Shown one piece after another: positions 52,641 through 62,019 of a stretch of DNA of 64,000 nucleotides. The notes beneath the pieces were generated by a model, which worked only from the letters and a program-made list of their open reading frames with translations, did not search any database and was not told the DNA's origin. A program made the translations under genes and the position numbers. The stretch's first letter is position 1, and every line of letters starts with the position of its first letter. Source of the DNA: Opitutaceae bacterium (GTDB taxonomy: Bacteria; Verrucomicrobiota; Verrucomicrobiia; Opitutales; Opitutaceae); the NCBI GenBank assembly GCA_028284235.1, contig JANQSC010000012.1, positions 62,001-126,000 of the forward strand, in the 5' to 3' direction.

Positions 52641-52696
52641 TAGACAGTGTAGATCGATTGGTTGAATCGACTTGCTGAAAACGATGTGCGCTATGC

Positions 52697-54145
52697 CTAT
52701 TTGAGCGCTGCTCGTTCTTTGAGCAGATCGGTGAGTTCTTTGACTTTGCCGGCGTTTTGGGCGGCGACGTTGCGCGCTTCTTTTTGTGCCGAGTTATGGT
52801 CGTAGAGCTCGGTCGAGCCGTCTTTGTGGAGGGTGAAGCGATAGCGATCGGTGCGCAGTGTTTGGGCTCTGCCGGTGTAGGCGTAGGCGGTGTGGCCTTT
52901 GGCGTCGGGCGACTTGATCTGTGGAAGCAAGGATGAGCCGTCGGCGAAGTCGGGCTGTTCCAAGCCGGCGAGGGCGCAAAGTGTCGGAAAGATGTCGACC
53001 GTTTCGACTACTGCGTTCGACTTCGTCCCGGGATCGTTCATGCCGGGGACGGAAATGATGAGCGGGGATCTCAGCGCTTCCTCGAAGAGGCAGTGCTTCC
53101 CGAAGATGGCGTGCTCGCCGAGATGCCAGCCATGGTCGCCCCACAGCGCAACGATGGTGTCCTTGTCCCGGCCGGTTTCCTTAAGCTTGGCGAGAATCAG
53201 TCCGACGTGGTGGTCGACGTAGCTGACGCAGGCGGCGTAGTGGCGACGCACTTTGTCGGCGTAGGCTTTGTCTTCGCGCGGGTCTTGGCCGTGATGGAAG
53301 TACTGATTGAAGAACTCGCCCGAGCCGTGCCAGGTGGTTTGCCCGCTCGGTTTTTCCGGATGGGCGACCGGAGGCAGTTCGACGTCTTCGTAGGGATCCA
53401 TGTAGCGGGCGGGGGCGCCGAAGGGGAGGTGGGGCTTGATGAATCCAATGGCGAGGAAGAAGGGCGTGTGCGCTTCGGCCAGGTTTTCGAGTTGCTCGAG
53501 GCCTTCGACGGCGATGAGGCCGTCGTGGTAGTCGGTGTCTTCGACTTCGGCGCTTTGCAAGGCTTCCATTTTGTTCTCCGAAAACGAGCCGATGGGTTTG
53601 ATCTCGCCGTACGCGTGCGAGTGCATGGCGCCTCGCGGGTGTTTCCATGGGCCGGTGGGCATGAGCTGGCGGTCCCAGGCGCCGGGCATTTCGAGGACGT
53701 TGTGGTCGTACCAGTCTTCGCCGCCCCAGCCACCGGGATGGTGCGAGACTTTGCCGACGGAAACGGTCTTGTATCCATTTTTTCGAAACCACTCCGGCAT
53801 GCTGGGCGTGACGGACGTGTCGCCGGATTTCAACTTGTCGGCGCGAAGGAAGAGGGAGTTGTTTCCGTAGGGACCGTACTGCCCGGTCAGGAGGGTGTAG
53901 CGCGAGGCCCCGCAGGTGGGGGCGTTGACGTAGTGGTTGTGGAAGGCGCGGCCGGTGGCGGCGAGACGGTCGATGTTGGGCGAGTGGATGTAGTCGACGC
54001 CGAAGGAGTTCAGCTCGGGGCGAAGATCGTCGACGCAGATAAGCAGGACGTTCAATTTGCCGGACGGGTTGTCTTCGGCGGCGATGGAAAAAGGGGAAAG
54101 CGTGCCGAGGCAAACTGCGACGGCGAGGAGTAGGAGGCGTTTCAT
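52697..54145 (-). CDS. Exported sulfatase (iduronate-2-sulfatase-like, Cys-type)
   Basis: A 482-residue sulfatase with signal peptide to about residue 23. Metal site [11 protein letters not shown]; modification site CGASR with Cys78, where alanine replaces the usual proline, an allowed variant. [19 protein letters not shown] marks the iduronate-2-sulfatase-like group. It is one of six sulfatases in the window and shares the same strand and general setting as the next one upstream (54269-56269), separated by 123 bp. Confidence 0.93.
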   Translation of the reverse strand: MKRLLLLAVAVCLGTLSPFSIAAEDNPSGKLNVLLICVDDLRPELNSFGVDYIHSPNIDRLAATGRAFHNHYVNAPTCGASRYTLLTGQYGPYGNNSLFLRADKLKSGDTSVTPSMPEWFRKNGYKTVSVGKVSHHPGGWGGEDWYDHNVLEMPGAWDRQLMPTGPWKHPRGAMHSHAYGEIKPIGSFSENKMEALQSAEVEDTDYHDGLIAVEGLEQLENLAEAHTPFFLAIGFIKPHLPFGAPARYMDPYEDVELPPVAHPEKPSGQTTWHGSGEFFNQYFHHGQDPREDKAYADKVRRHYAACVSYVDHHVGLILAKLKETGRDKDTIVALWGDHGWHLGEHAIFGKHCLFEEALRSPLIISVPGMNDPGTKSNAVVETVDIFPTLCALAGLEQPDFADGSSLLPQIKSPDAKGHTAYAYTGRAQTLRTDRYRFTLHKDGSTELYDHNSAQKEARNVAAQNAGKVKELTDLLKERAALK

Positions 54146-54268
54146 GGTCGAGTTGATGGGATGGGGTTCGAGTTTAGAGTTCGGAGTAAGTTGACGAGGC
54201 GGGCGCGCTGTATCAAGAGCGAAACGGAGTGTAAGTGAATGACCGCAAATCTAGTTTTTTGGACAGTG

Positions 54269-56269
54269 CTAGTCCGAGGCGATTGCGGGAATTGTATCGA
54301 TCCGCACTCCCTTCTTCGTTTCCGAAAAGTTCAAGGGTTCGCTCGGCTTGCGAGGAAACACGGTGATCACATCACCGTCAGTCGCGTCTTCAATCGCTTG
54401 TCGAATAGGGTCGGCGTAGTTTTGCGATGCGTCTTGATCGGCGATCCACCGGCTATACCAATTCCGCGTTGCTCCGTTTTCGTTCTCGCGTTTAACGGCG
54501 GTGGGGAGGGAAGCGTTTACGTTTGCGAGCCATTGGAACAACACCGCTTCGAGTCGCTGGGCCGTGGCTTGATCCGATTCAAAGAGATTTCGACTCCCGG
54601 ACTCGCCGGGATTCGCCGTTAAATCGTACAACTCGTTTTCGGACATGTAGTAGCCGTCTTCCGTTTCGCGACGGTTTTTCAGGTTCGTCTCGTCTTCCCA
54701 ATAGCGGATGTACTTTCGATTGCTCTGGAGGACCGCGCTGTAGGGAGCGGAGTGCTTGTAGTGCGGCACGTGCCAGAAGATCGCTCCGTCGTCGTTAGTT
54801 GTCCGCGGATCGTTTTCCCGATGAAGGTCCGAGGGGTTGCCCTGTAGTAGTGGAACGATACTTACACCGTCGATCTGGATTTGGGAGAAGCCATTGGTTG
54901 ATGCTCGTTCTACATCGCTGAGACGAGTCCCGGCCAGCTCGAGCATCGTAGGGAAAAAGTCCGGCCCGGTCACCGGCGTGTCGCACACGCTGTTGGCCGC
55001 GATGCCGGGACCACGAACGATTAGTGGCACGCGTGTTCCGCCTTCGTAGCCGTGGGTCTTTTCGCTGCGAAGGGGATTGTTGGAGGTGAAGCCGTTGCGT
55101 TCGACTCCGCCGTTGTCCGAGTAGAAAAACACAACGGTATTCTCGGCAAGGCCCGTCGAATCGAGTCGGTCCATGATTTGCCCGAGGCTCTCGTCGATGC
55201 TCTTTACCATGGACGCGTAGGTGTAGCGTGTATGAAAAGATTCACTACCTTTTGGAGGGTTGATCGAATGTCTCGCGTCCCGTCCCCATCGATCTTTGAA
55301 CAGACTCGCGTGGACTTCCGCGTCGCTCGGGGTGATGGTCCCGTCTCCGTCGCTATCGCGACGTTTGGCTTGGAGGGGGCTGTGAACGCCGTAGTGCGAC
55401 AGGTAGAGGAAGAATGGTTGGGATTGCTTGCTGGCGAGATCGATAAATTCCAATGCTCGAAACGTGAGCGCCTCGGTGAGGTAGCCGAGATTTTCGAATG
55501 CGTCGCCATTGCTTTTCGTTGGCCAATTCGGCGCGTAGATCTCGTTCGCGGTCTCGAGATTGGGAAAGTACTCTTCGCTCCAACCCGTTCCGCGATAGAA
55601 ATCCCAACCGGGACGATCGCCACCTGCCGGCTGACCGCGATAGCCGCCGCCGACATTGTAGTCAAAACCGTGATGCTCGGGCGAGTATCCTTCGGAGCCT
55701 TCGCTGTAGACGTGCCATTTCCCGATCGAACAGGAGAGGTAGCCATTTCCGGCTTTGAGCGCTTTGGCTAGGGAGGTTTCTTTGGACGGGTCGAGATTCC
55801 GGACGAGCTCGGGCTCGGTGGGCTCGGTGAAGATCATCTCGTCCAACGCGAATGGGCCCCGACCTTGTTTCTGATCGTGCGTGTTGTTGTTGGTGAATCC
55901 GATCCGAGCGGGGTATTTCCCGGTTAGAATGCTGGCTCGCGAAGGGCCGCAGAAGGGGCAGGCGGCGTAAGCGTTCGTAAAACGCATGCCTTCGTTGCGG
56001 AGCGTAGCGATGCGAGGCGTGTAGTAGTAGCGGCTGTCGTGATCGCCTCCCGGATTGTCGAATCGCTGGCTATCGAGACCTTCACGGCAATTGATATCTG
56101 TCCAGCCCAGATCGTCGACGAGGAAGAAGACGATATTGGGAGGCAGGTCTTTCGATTCAGTGAGCGACCCGAAAAGGAACAGACTGCAAAGGGCGAGACC
56201 AATAGGTCGGCCCGCGTTCCATTGATTGCGAATCAACGAGCGCGTGGCATGAGAGGAGCGGGGCGACAT
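54269..56269 (-). CDS. Exported sulfatase (arylsulfatase A-like, Cys-type), long form
   Basis: A 666-residue sulfatase, longer than the 450-500 residues of its neighbours because of extra loops in the first half. Hydrophobic export segment about 22-36; metal site FFLVDDLGWTD; modification site CGPSR with Cys107; later motifs CSIGKWHVYSEG and FFYSDNGGVERNG. It is divergent from the sulfatase at 56438, sharing a 168-bp intergenic promoter region. Substrate specificity cannot be assigned by eye. Confidence 0.93.
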   Translation of the reverse strand: MSPRSSHATRSLIRNQWNAGRPIGLALCSLFLFGSLTESKDLPPNIVFFLVDDLGWTDINCREGLDSQRFDNPGGDHDSRYYYTPRIATLRNEGMRFTNAYAACPFCGPSRASILTGKYPARIGFTNNNTHDQKQGRGPFALDEMIFTEPTEPELVRNLDPSKETSLAKALKAGNGYLSCSIGKWHVYSEGSEGYSPEHHGFDYNVGGGYRGQPAGGDRPGWDFYRGTGWSEEYFPNLETANEIYAPNWPTKSNGDAFENLGYLTEALTFRALEFIDLASKQSQPFFLYLSHYGVHSPLQAKRRDSDGDGTITPSDAEVHASLFKDRWGRDARHSINPPKGSESFHTRYTYASMVKSIDESLGQIMDRLDSTGLAENTVVFFYSDNGGVERNGFTSNNPLRSEKTHGYEGGTRVPLIVRGPGIAANSVCDTPVTGPDFFPTMLELAGTRLSDVERASTNGFSQIQIDGVSIVPLLQGNPSDLHRENDPRTTNDDGAIFWHVPHYKHSAPYSAVLQSNRKYIRYWEDETNLKNRRETEDGYYMSENELYDLTANPGESGSRNLFESDQATAQRLEAVLFQWLANVNASLPTAVKRENENGATRNWYSRWIADQDASQNYADPIRQAIEDATDGDVITVFPRKPSEPLNFSETKKGVRIDTIPAIASD

Positions 56270-56437
56270 TTTACTAATACACAGTTGCAGATTAGCGACG
56301 ATATTTCAATGGCGCAACGATGCGCTCCATTGGAAATCTTGACTCGAAGGTGTTCCGAAGGCAGGGAAGAGGGGGATCCGGATCTTGTTCCTACCGTACT
56401 TTTCTTAGGACTAATTGGCGCTAGAATGGAGAATAGG
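56270..56437. promoter_or_regulatory. Divergent promoter region between two sulfatase genes
   Basis: A 168-bp gap between divergent sulfatase genes. GGAG at 56428-56431 is the ribosome binding site that favours the ATG at 56438. No palindromic repeat of the dispersed family is present. Confidence 0.4.
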
Positions 56438-57973
56438 ATGCGAGTTTGCATACGGACGATTCCCGTGCTGTTCGGGGCCCTGGTTCTGTCAGTTTTCGCA
56501 GGAGGCGAAGAGCGGCCCAATATCTTGTTCATGATGACGGACGATCATGCCGTGAAAGCGTTGAGCGCCTACGACTCCAGTCTGATTCAAACCCCGAATA
56601 TGGACCGTATCGCCCAAGAGGGCGCTCTCTTCCAATGGGCCTTCGCCACTAACGCGATTTGCGCTCCGAGCCGAGCGACGGTTTTGACGGGAAAATTCAG
56701 TCATTTAAATGGCCAGCTGGACAATCATACCGTTTTCGACGGGGGCCAGCAGACCTTTCCGAAACTCCTTCAAGCTTCTGGTTATCACACCGCGCTTATC
56801 GGCAAATGGCATCTGAAGAGCGAGCCGACTGGATTTGACTACTGGTCGATTTTTCCTGGGCAAGGATTCTATTATAATCCGGACATAAATACTCTGGGCG
56901 AGACAAGCCGGCATGAAGGGTATGCCACAGACTTGGTGTCGGATTTAGCGATTCAATGGCTGGAAGAGAAGTGGGATCGCTCCAAGCCATTCTTCCTGTT
57001 CTATTCACACAAAGCGCCGCACCGAAATTGGATGCCGCCTATCCGACATTTGGATACATTCGAAAATCGACAATTTTCCGAGCCGGCAACACTCGCGGAC
57101 GACTACGAGACTCGCTTAGCTGCGCATTCGCAGCTTATGCACTTGGAGAAGCACTTCCTTTCCGCCTACGATGCGAAGATTACATCCTCGCCTCTCTCGG
57201 ATCGCGACGCCGCGCTTTGGAAGCTCGTCTACGAAGACCGGCTGACGCCTTCGGAGAAAGCCGCTTGGGACGCCGCGTTGGCGGACGAGAGAGAGGAGTA
57301 CGCTCGTGGTCTCGAATCCGGGAGATCGGTCCTGTCGATGAATTATCAGCGATATATCCGAGACTATGCCCGGTGCGTTCTCGCGGTAGACGAGAACGTC
57401 GGTCGGATGCTGGACTATTTGGACGAGCGCGCTCTGGCGGACAATACGGTAGTCGTGTACTTGTCTGACCAGGGCATGTATTTGGGCGAGCATGGTTGGT
57501 TCGACAAGCGCTGGATGTACGATGAGAGCCTGAGGTTTCCGTTGTTGATCAAGTATCCGAAGTCGGTTTCACCCAACCAGACGCGGGAGGAGATGATCAT
57601 GAATGTCGACATTGCCCCAACGCTATTGGATTTCGCGGGCGTTCGGGTTCCAGAAGACATGCAGGGAGCGTCATTGAAACCGCTTTTGGAAGGCGACTCA
57701 GTCATTGATTGGAGACAAGAGGTCTACTATCATTATTACGAATACCCGATTATGACCCACGTGAATCCGCACTACGGAATTCGTGATAGTCGATTCAAAT
57801 TGATCCGATTCTACGGCGATGTCGATGGTTGGGAATTCTACGACTTGGAACGAGACCCTACCGAGCGACTCAATTCGTATGGAGATGTTCGGTACAGAGA
57901 TGAAGTTGAGAGTATGAAAAAGCGGCTTGAATCCCTGCTCGTCGAATACAAGGACTTTACGCCCGAGGGCTGA
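56438..57973 (+). CDS. Exported sulfatase (Cys-type)
   Basis: A 511-residue sulfatase. The ATG at 56438 is preferred: it has GGAG six bases upstream and yields a standard signal peptide (TIPVLFGALVLSVFAGG). The frame is open much further upstream, but that part overlaps the divergent sulfatase gene. Metal site LFMMTDDHAVKA; modification site CAPSR with Cys75; LIGKWHLKSEP and YLSDQGMYLGEHGWFDKRWMY follow, typical of sulfatases acting on marine polysaccharides or glycosaminoglycans. The C-terminal EFYDLERDPTERLN is the usual family end. Confidence 0.93.
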   Translation: MRVCIRTIPVLFGALVLSVFAGGEERPNILFMMTDDHAVKALSAYDSSLIQTPNMDRIAQEGALFQWAFATNAICAPSRATVLTGKFSHLNGQLDNHTVFDGGQQTFPKLLQASGYHTALIGKWHLKSEPTGFDYWSIFPGQGFYYNPDINTLGETSRHEGYATDLVSDLAIQWLEEKWDRSKPFFLFYSHKAPHRNWMPPIRHLDTFENRQFSEPATLADDYETRLAAHSQLMHLEKHFLSAYDAKITSSPLSDRDAALWKLVYEDRLTPSEKAAWDAALADEREEYARGLESGRSVLSMNYQRYIRDYARCVLAVDENVGRMLDYLDERALADNTVVVYLSDQGMYLGEHGWFDKRWMYDESLRFPLLIKYPKSVSPNQTREEMIMNVDIAPTLLDFAGVRVPEDMQGASLKPLLEGDSVIDWRQEVYYHYYEYPIMTHVNPHYGIRDSRFKLIRFYGDVDGWEFYDLERDPTERLNSYGDVRYRDEVESMKKRLESLLVEYKDFTPEG

Positions 57974-58054
57974 GAGGCGCGGTTTGTATCGACTCATATA
58001 GTTTCCAGCGACCCCCGTTGATCAATCTTTGTGGCTCGATAGAGCAATCGTTGT

Positions 58055-58318
58055 GATCCCGTCTTCGACGGGATCATTTCGCCGTCAGGCGACTGTTTAC
58101 AAAATACAGCTAGGAAAGAAGCATCTATCAACTTTCTAACAGTGATCTCTTCGAGATCAAATGCCGTCCCGCTTAGCGCATAGGCGTCAAATTAAACCCG
58201 CCGGGACGGCGGGTTCCACCTTTATCTTCTTGAATCAAGGGGTGGAACGCGACGTCCCGACGCATTTTTTGGAAGAGAGAGCTCTTAAGTTGACGCCTAT
58301 GCGTCCAGCGGGACGGCA
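58055..58318. repeat. Mosaic intergenic palindromic repeat, locus 5
   Basis: Left half (58055-58162) repeats the module order of locus 2: GATCCCGTC/GACGGGATC hairpin, CGGGATCATTTCG, AGGCGACTGTT, then AACAGTGATCTCTTCGAGAT. Right half (58162-58318) has 29-bp terminal inverted repeats with three mismatches (start TGCCGTCCCGCTTAGCGCAT), enclosing the hairpin module 58211-58263 shared with 52360 and 60513. This half looks like a complete small element of 157 bp. No coding content. Confidence 0.8.
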
Positions 58319-58437
58319 CCCACAGACTGGGTCGGGGTCTCTGACAGGATCGCTTCGCGAACAGTGGATTCGTCGAGTTTGGCGATTGAGAATTGACGCC
58401 TGCGTGGCAGCTTCCAACGTTCGGTGGTTCAACAATT

Positions 58438-59316
58438 ATGAGCTACTCGGCCCAAAAACTGCGCGAATTTCAACCTTCCAAGGAATTCTTCGTCGGTATC
58501 GATTCCGACGGCTGTATTTTCGACAGCATGGAGATCAAGCACCAGGAGTGCTTCGCTCCGATGTTCATCAAACACTGGAACCTGCAAGCGGGGAGCAAGT
58601 TCGCCCGGGAAGTTTGGACCTTCGTCAATCTCTACTCCAAGACCCGAGGAGCGAATCGGTTTCCTGCCTTGGTTCGGGCGATCGAATTGCTGGGAGCGCG
58701 TCCGCAGGTGCAGGAGCGGGGCGTAGAGATGCCCGACTTGACCGCGTTGCGCGACTGGATCGGACGCGAGTCGAAGCTCGGCAACGCCACGCTGGACGCT
58801 GAGGTGGCGGGTGGCAACGAAGGCCTGGCTCCGGTAAAGACCTGGTCGGACGCGGTGAACGCCCAAGTCGCGGACATCGTTCATGGCGTTCCCCCATTTC
58901 CATTGGTTCGCGAAACTTTGGCCAAAATAAACGAGAAGGCGGACGCGATGTGTATCAGCCAAACTCCTTGCGAAGCTCTCGAACGCGAATGGAGCGAGCA
59001 CGGAATCGACGGCTTTGTCGAAATGATCGCGGGTCAGGAAATGGGCACCAAAACGCAACACATCAAGATGGCCGCGAAGGGTAAATACCCTGCGGACAGA
59101 ATCCTCATGATCGGGGACGCTCCCGGCGACCAAAAGGCGGCTCAGGCCAATGGCGCCTTGTTTTACCCGATCAATCCGGGCGCTGAGGAAGCATCCTGGG
59201 AGCGCTTGCTCAACGAGGGTTTGGACAAGTTCTTCGCCGGCGAGTACGCGGGCGCTTACGAGGATCAGTTGAGCGAAGAGTTCCAAGCCTGTCTGCCCGA
59301 GCATCCGAGCTGGTAG
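58438..59316 (+). CDS. HAD superfamily hydrolase
   Basis: A 292-residue cytoplasmic haloacid dehalogenase-fold protein. Motif I is FVGIDSDGCIFDS with the catalytic DxD pair, motif II CISQTP, and motif IV ILMIGDAPGDQKAAQ. A helical cap occupies residues about 40-170. It resembles phosphoglycolate phosphatase-like or beta-phosphoglucomutase-like enzymes that act on small phosphorylated metabolites. The ATG at 58438 gives a compact N-terminus. The gene follows a block of palindromic repeats and converges with the cytochrome gene 30 bp away. Confidence 0.87.
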   Translation: MSYSAQKLREFQPSKEFFVGIDSDGCIFDSMEIKHQECFAPMFIKHWNLQAGSKFAREVWTFVNLYSKTRGANRFPALVRAIELLGARPQVQERGVEMPDLTALRDWIGRESKLGNATLDAEVAGGNEGLAPVKTWSDAVNAQVADIVHGVPPFPLVRETLAKINEKADAMCISQTPCEALEREWSEHGIDGFVEMIAGQEMGTKTQHIKMAAKGKYPADRILMIGDAPGDQKAAQANGALFYPINPGAEEASWERLLNEGLDKFFAGEYAGAYEDQLSEEFQACLPEHPSW

Positions 59317-59346
59317 GCTGGAAAAGTGACGGCCTCCGCTCTGGGC

Positions 59347-59958
59347 TCACTCGGAAGGGAGTCGGCTGAGCCAAGCGATGATCGCGTCGGTCTCTTTCTG
59401 CGAGAGTTCGGGGTAGGTGAAGTCGTTTGCGTGTTTCCGCTTTCCCGATTTGAAGTTCTCGACCTGCCGCAGTAGATACCAGTCTTGTTGCCGCGTCAGC
59501 GGTGGAGCCCGGGCGACGCGATCGCCTTCGACCGCTTCTCCGTGGCAGCGAGCGCAGTGCAGCGCATAGAGGCTCGGGGCGTCGGCTGTCGCGTCGAGAT
59601 CGAGCGTGGCGCGCTCTTGGTTTACGGGGAGCGAAGCGATGTAGCGGCCGAGGAAGGCGATCGTCCGCTCGTCGAGATTGACGGTGTTGACGCGCATCAG
59701 GTTTCCGGATGCGTCTTCTTTGTGGTATCCGCGGTAGCCTTGCCGAAACAGTCTCAATTCGCTGGATACATACCATCGAGGCAGCCCGGCGATCGAAGGA
59801 GCGTTCATTTCACGTATCCCCTTGCCTGTGCTGAGATGGCAGGCCATGCAATTGTCGCGAAAGGTGGTGAAACCCAGATCGGCTTCCTCGGCTTCGGTCT
59901 GCAATCCGGCGACGCTTGCCAGCGGAGCGAGGACTAGTGCGAGGCGGATGGGGTTCAT
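59347..59958 (-). CDS. Diheme cytochrome c
   Basis: A 203-residue periplasmic protein with signal peptide (IRLALVLAPLASVAGL) from the ATG at 59958. Two heme sites, CMACH near residue 37 and CARCH near 136, define two similar domains as in cytochrome c4-like or cytochrome oxidase-linked diheme proteins. It is a plausible electron carrier; no terminal oxidase gene is nearby. The upstream methionine at 59997 would spoil the signal peptide. Confidence 0.87.
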   Translation of the reverse strand: MNPIRLALVLAPLASVAGLQTEAEEADLGFTTFRDNCMACHLSTGKGIREMNAPSIAGLPRWYVSSELRLFRQGYRGYHKEDASGNLMRVNTVNLDERTIAFLGRYIASLPVNQERATLDLDATADAPSLYALHCARCHGEAVEGDRVARAPPLTRQQDWYLLRQVENFKSGKRKHANDFTYPELSQKETDAIIAWLSRLPSE

Positions 59959-60078
59959 GGGTAAAGGTAGTTCGAAAAAGAGGCGTTTTCGAGGCATTGA
60001 AGCAGACGAATCTCGCTAAACGCAATATTTCACTCAATGTGAGAGTTTTCTTAGAACTGTCACTCGACGAATTCCGCA

Positions 60079-60450
60079 ATGGGCAAGAAACACACCGGAT
60101 TAAAGCGCATCGTGAACTCGGTGGGCTTTTCCATCAAAGGAATCCGCGCGGCGTTGAAACACGAAGCCGCGTTTCGGCAGGAAATGGCGGTGGCGGTAAT
60201 TGCGATTCCCGCTTCGTTTTGGGTGAGCGAAAACAATCTGGAGCGAATCGCCATGATTACGGTGACCTTAATGGTGCTGGTCGTGGAGCTTCTAAACTCG
60301 GCCGTCGAATCGGTGGTCGACCGAATTAGCGACGAGAATCACGAGCTCTCCGGTCGAGCGAAAGACATGGGCTCCGCCGCGGTCTTTTTAAGCCTCGTCG
60401 CTTGGTGGGTGGTCTGGGGACCGATGCTCTATCGGCTGGTTAGCGGGTAG
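60079..60450 (+). CDS. dgkA: Diacylglycerol kinase
   Basis: A 123-residue inner-membrane enzyme phosphorylating diacylglycerol to phosphatidate with ATP. Family hallmarks: AALKHEAAFRQEMAV and VELLNSAVESVVDR, with three membrane segments. The length is normal for DgkA. It is divergent from the diheme cytochrome gene with about 120 bp between. A housekeeping lipid-recycling role fits. Confidence 0.94.
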   Translation: MGKKHTGLKRIVNSVGFSIKGIRAALKHEAAFRQEMAVAVIAIPASFWVSENNLERIAMITVTLMVLVVELLNSAVESVVDRISDENHELSGRAKDMGSAAVFLSLVAWWVVWGPMLYRLVSG

Positions 60451-60475
60451 GGGTCGAACGAAACCCGACGGGACC

Positions 60476-60569
60476 CGTCTTCGTCCTAAATAGGACTACG
60501 CCGAGGCAGGCTGTCGGGTTCCACCTTATCAACATTTAAATCAAAGGTGGAACGCGACGTCCCGGCGCG
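60476..60569. repeat. Mosaic intergenic palindromic repeat, locus 6
   Basis: Two shared modules: CGTCTTCGTCC/GGACTACGCCG at 60476-60503, as at 52569, and the GTCGGGTTCCACCTT...AGGTGGAACGCGACGTC hairpin at 60513-60569, as at 52360 and 58211. It lies between the stops of convergent dgkA and sulfatase genes. Confidence 0.75.
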
Positions 60570-60579
60570 TTGACGGAGG

Positions 60580-61941
60580 CTACTCTTTCTCGGGTTGGGG
60601 AACTTCTTTTTTGGGCAGCCACTTCGCGAGTTTGGCCTTGGTTCCGGTGTACTCGGGATTGCTTGCCAGATTCTTCCACTCGTAAGGGTCGTTCCGATGG
60701 TCGTAGAGTTCTTCGTCTCCGTTGGCGTAGTGTATGTAGCGATGCGTCTCCGAGCGAATGGAATGATTGCCTCGGCCATGGGTTGTGATCGCGGGCCACT
60801 TCCACTTGAGGGAAGGTTTGGCGAGAAGCCGCGCGATGCTGCGACCTTCCACATGGGCGGGTATTGGGATGCCGGCAAGTTCGCACAGGGTGGGGTAGAT
60901 ACTCATTGTATCGACGGGGCGGGTGGAGCGTGAACCCGCTTGCGTCATGCCGGGCACGATCCAAATGAACGGGATTCGTGTGGGCTCCTCCCACAGCGCG
61001 AATTTGCGCCAGTGCTGCTTTTCGCCGAGCGACCAACCATGATCGCTCCAGAACACGACGATTGTATTGTCTTTTTGGGGACTGTTTTCGTAGGCGTCGA
61101 GAATGCGGCCCACGTTCATGTCCGTGTAGGCGCAGGTGGCTAGATAGGATTGGATAGCGGCTTTCCATCGTCCACTTTTTAAGAATTTGGCGTGATCTCC
61201 TCCAGGGCCCGCCATTCTCTTCCCCGGAGGTGGAATGTCGTCGAGATCGTCTTCCAAATGGGGCGGTAGCTCGATGGATTCGAGGGGGAAGGCTTCGTAG
61301 TACTTCCGCGGGGCGACGAACGGGAGGTGAGGCTTGTAGAGGCCGCAAGCGAGGAAGAACGGTTGATCGTCGTCTTTCTGCAGGCGCTCGACGATGTAGC
61401 TAACGCTGTGCCAATCGAGGATGTCCTCGTCTTGTAGATTCGGATGGGTTTTGTCGGTGTGGTAGCCGTCGTTTTTCTGGACTCCAGGTCCATTCGAGAA
61501 AAGTCCGTCATTGGACATGTATTCAGTCCACTCGGACTCGTAGTACTGCATACCGTGATAGATCTTTCCGGCTCCCGCGACGTGGTAGCCGGCTTCGAGA
61601 AACTGAGCGCTGAGACCTTCTCCCGGCGCTTGGAGCTTTTTCCAACGGTGGCCGTTTAGGTAGCCGCCGGTGTTCCAGGGTCGCCGCCCGCCCATAATGG
61701 CGAGACGAGACGGTTCGCACGCAGGAACGGCGCAGTAGGCGCTTTCGAAGGTAACGCCCATTCGGGCGAGGCGATCGATGTTTGGAGTTTGCGCCTGGGG
61801 ATTACGGCCGAGATGGCCCACCCAATGATTCAAGTCGTCGACAGCGATGAAAAGGACGTTGGGTTTTTCAAGGTTGGGTGTGGCCAGGGTTGAAACGCAA
61901 AGCGAAAGGAATCCGGATACGATGAGAATTACGTGTTTCAT
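60580..61941 (-). CDS. Exported sulfatase (iduronate-2-sulfatase-like, Cys-type)
   Basis: A 453-residue sulfatase with signal peptide to about residue 20. Metal site FIAVDDLNHW; modification site CEPSR with Cys75; FWSDHGWSLGEKQHWRKFALWEE is the iduronate-2-sulfatase-like motif. It is the last gene of a minus-strand run: NMT1-type binding protein, ceramidase-like hydrolase, this sulfatase (31 bp and 78 bp gaps), probably one operon. Confidence 0.93.
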   Translation of the reverse strand: MKHVILIVSGFLSLCVSTLATPNLEKPNVLFIAVDDLNHWVGHLGRNPQAQTPNIDRLARMGVTFESAYCAVPACEPSRLAIMGGRRPWNTGGYLNGHRWKKLQAPGEGLSAQFLEAGYHVAGAGKIYHGMQYYESEWTEYMSNDGLFSNGPGVQKNDGYHTDKTHPNLQDEDILDWHSVSYIVERLQKDDDQPFFLACGLYKPHLPFVAPRKYYEAFPLESIELPPHLEDDLDDIPPPGKRMAGPGGDHAKFLKSGRWKAAIQSYLATCAYTDMNVGRILDAYENSPQKDNTIVVFWSDHGWSLGEKQHWRKFALWEEPTRIPFIWIVPGMTQAGSRSTRPVDTMSIYPTLCELAGIPIPAHVEGRSIARLLAKPSLKWKWPAITTHGRGNHSIRSETHRYIHYANGDEELYDHRNDPYEWKNLASNPEYTGTKAKLAKWLPKKEVPQPEKE

Positions 61942-62019
61942 GGGGACTACAAGAGGGCGTGTGAAGGGAATTCGGGAAGGGAGACTCGAACATTGGATTG
62001 GGAAGCGAGGGACTGCAAC

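Noticed and set aside
53181..54133. Long frames on both strands within the sulfatase at 52697-54145
   Set aside because: The arginine/proline-rich and valine/glycine-rich translations are shadows; only one frame has the CGASR sulfatase site and a signal peptide.
58161..58802. 213-codon frame running from the repeat region into the HAD gene
   Set aside because: It begins in palindromic repeat DNA and continues in the wrong frame of the HAD hydrolase; no motif.
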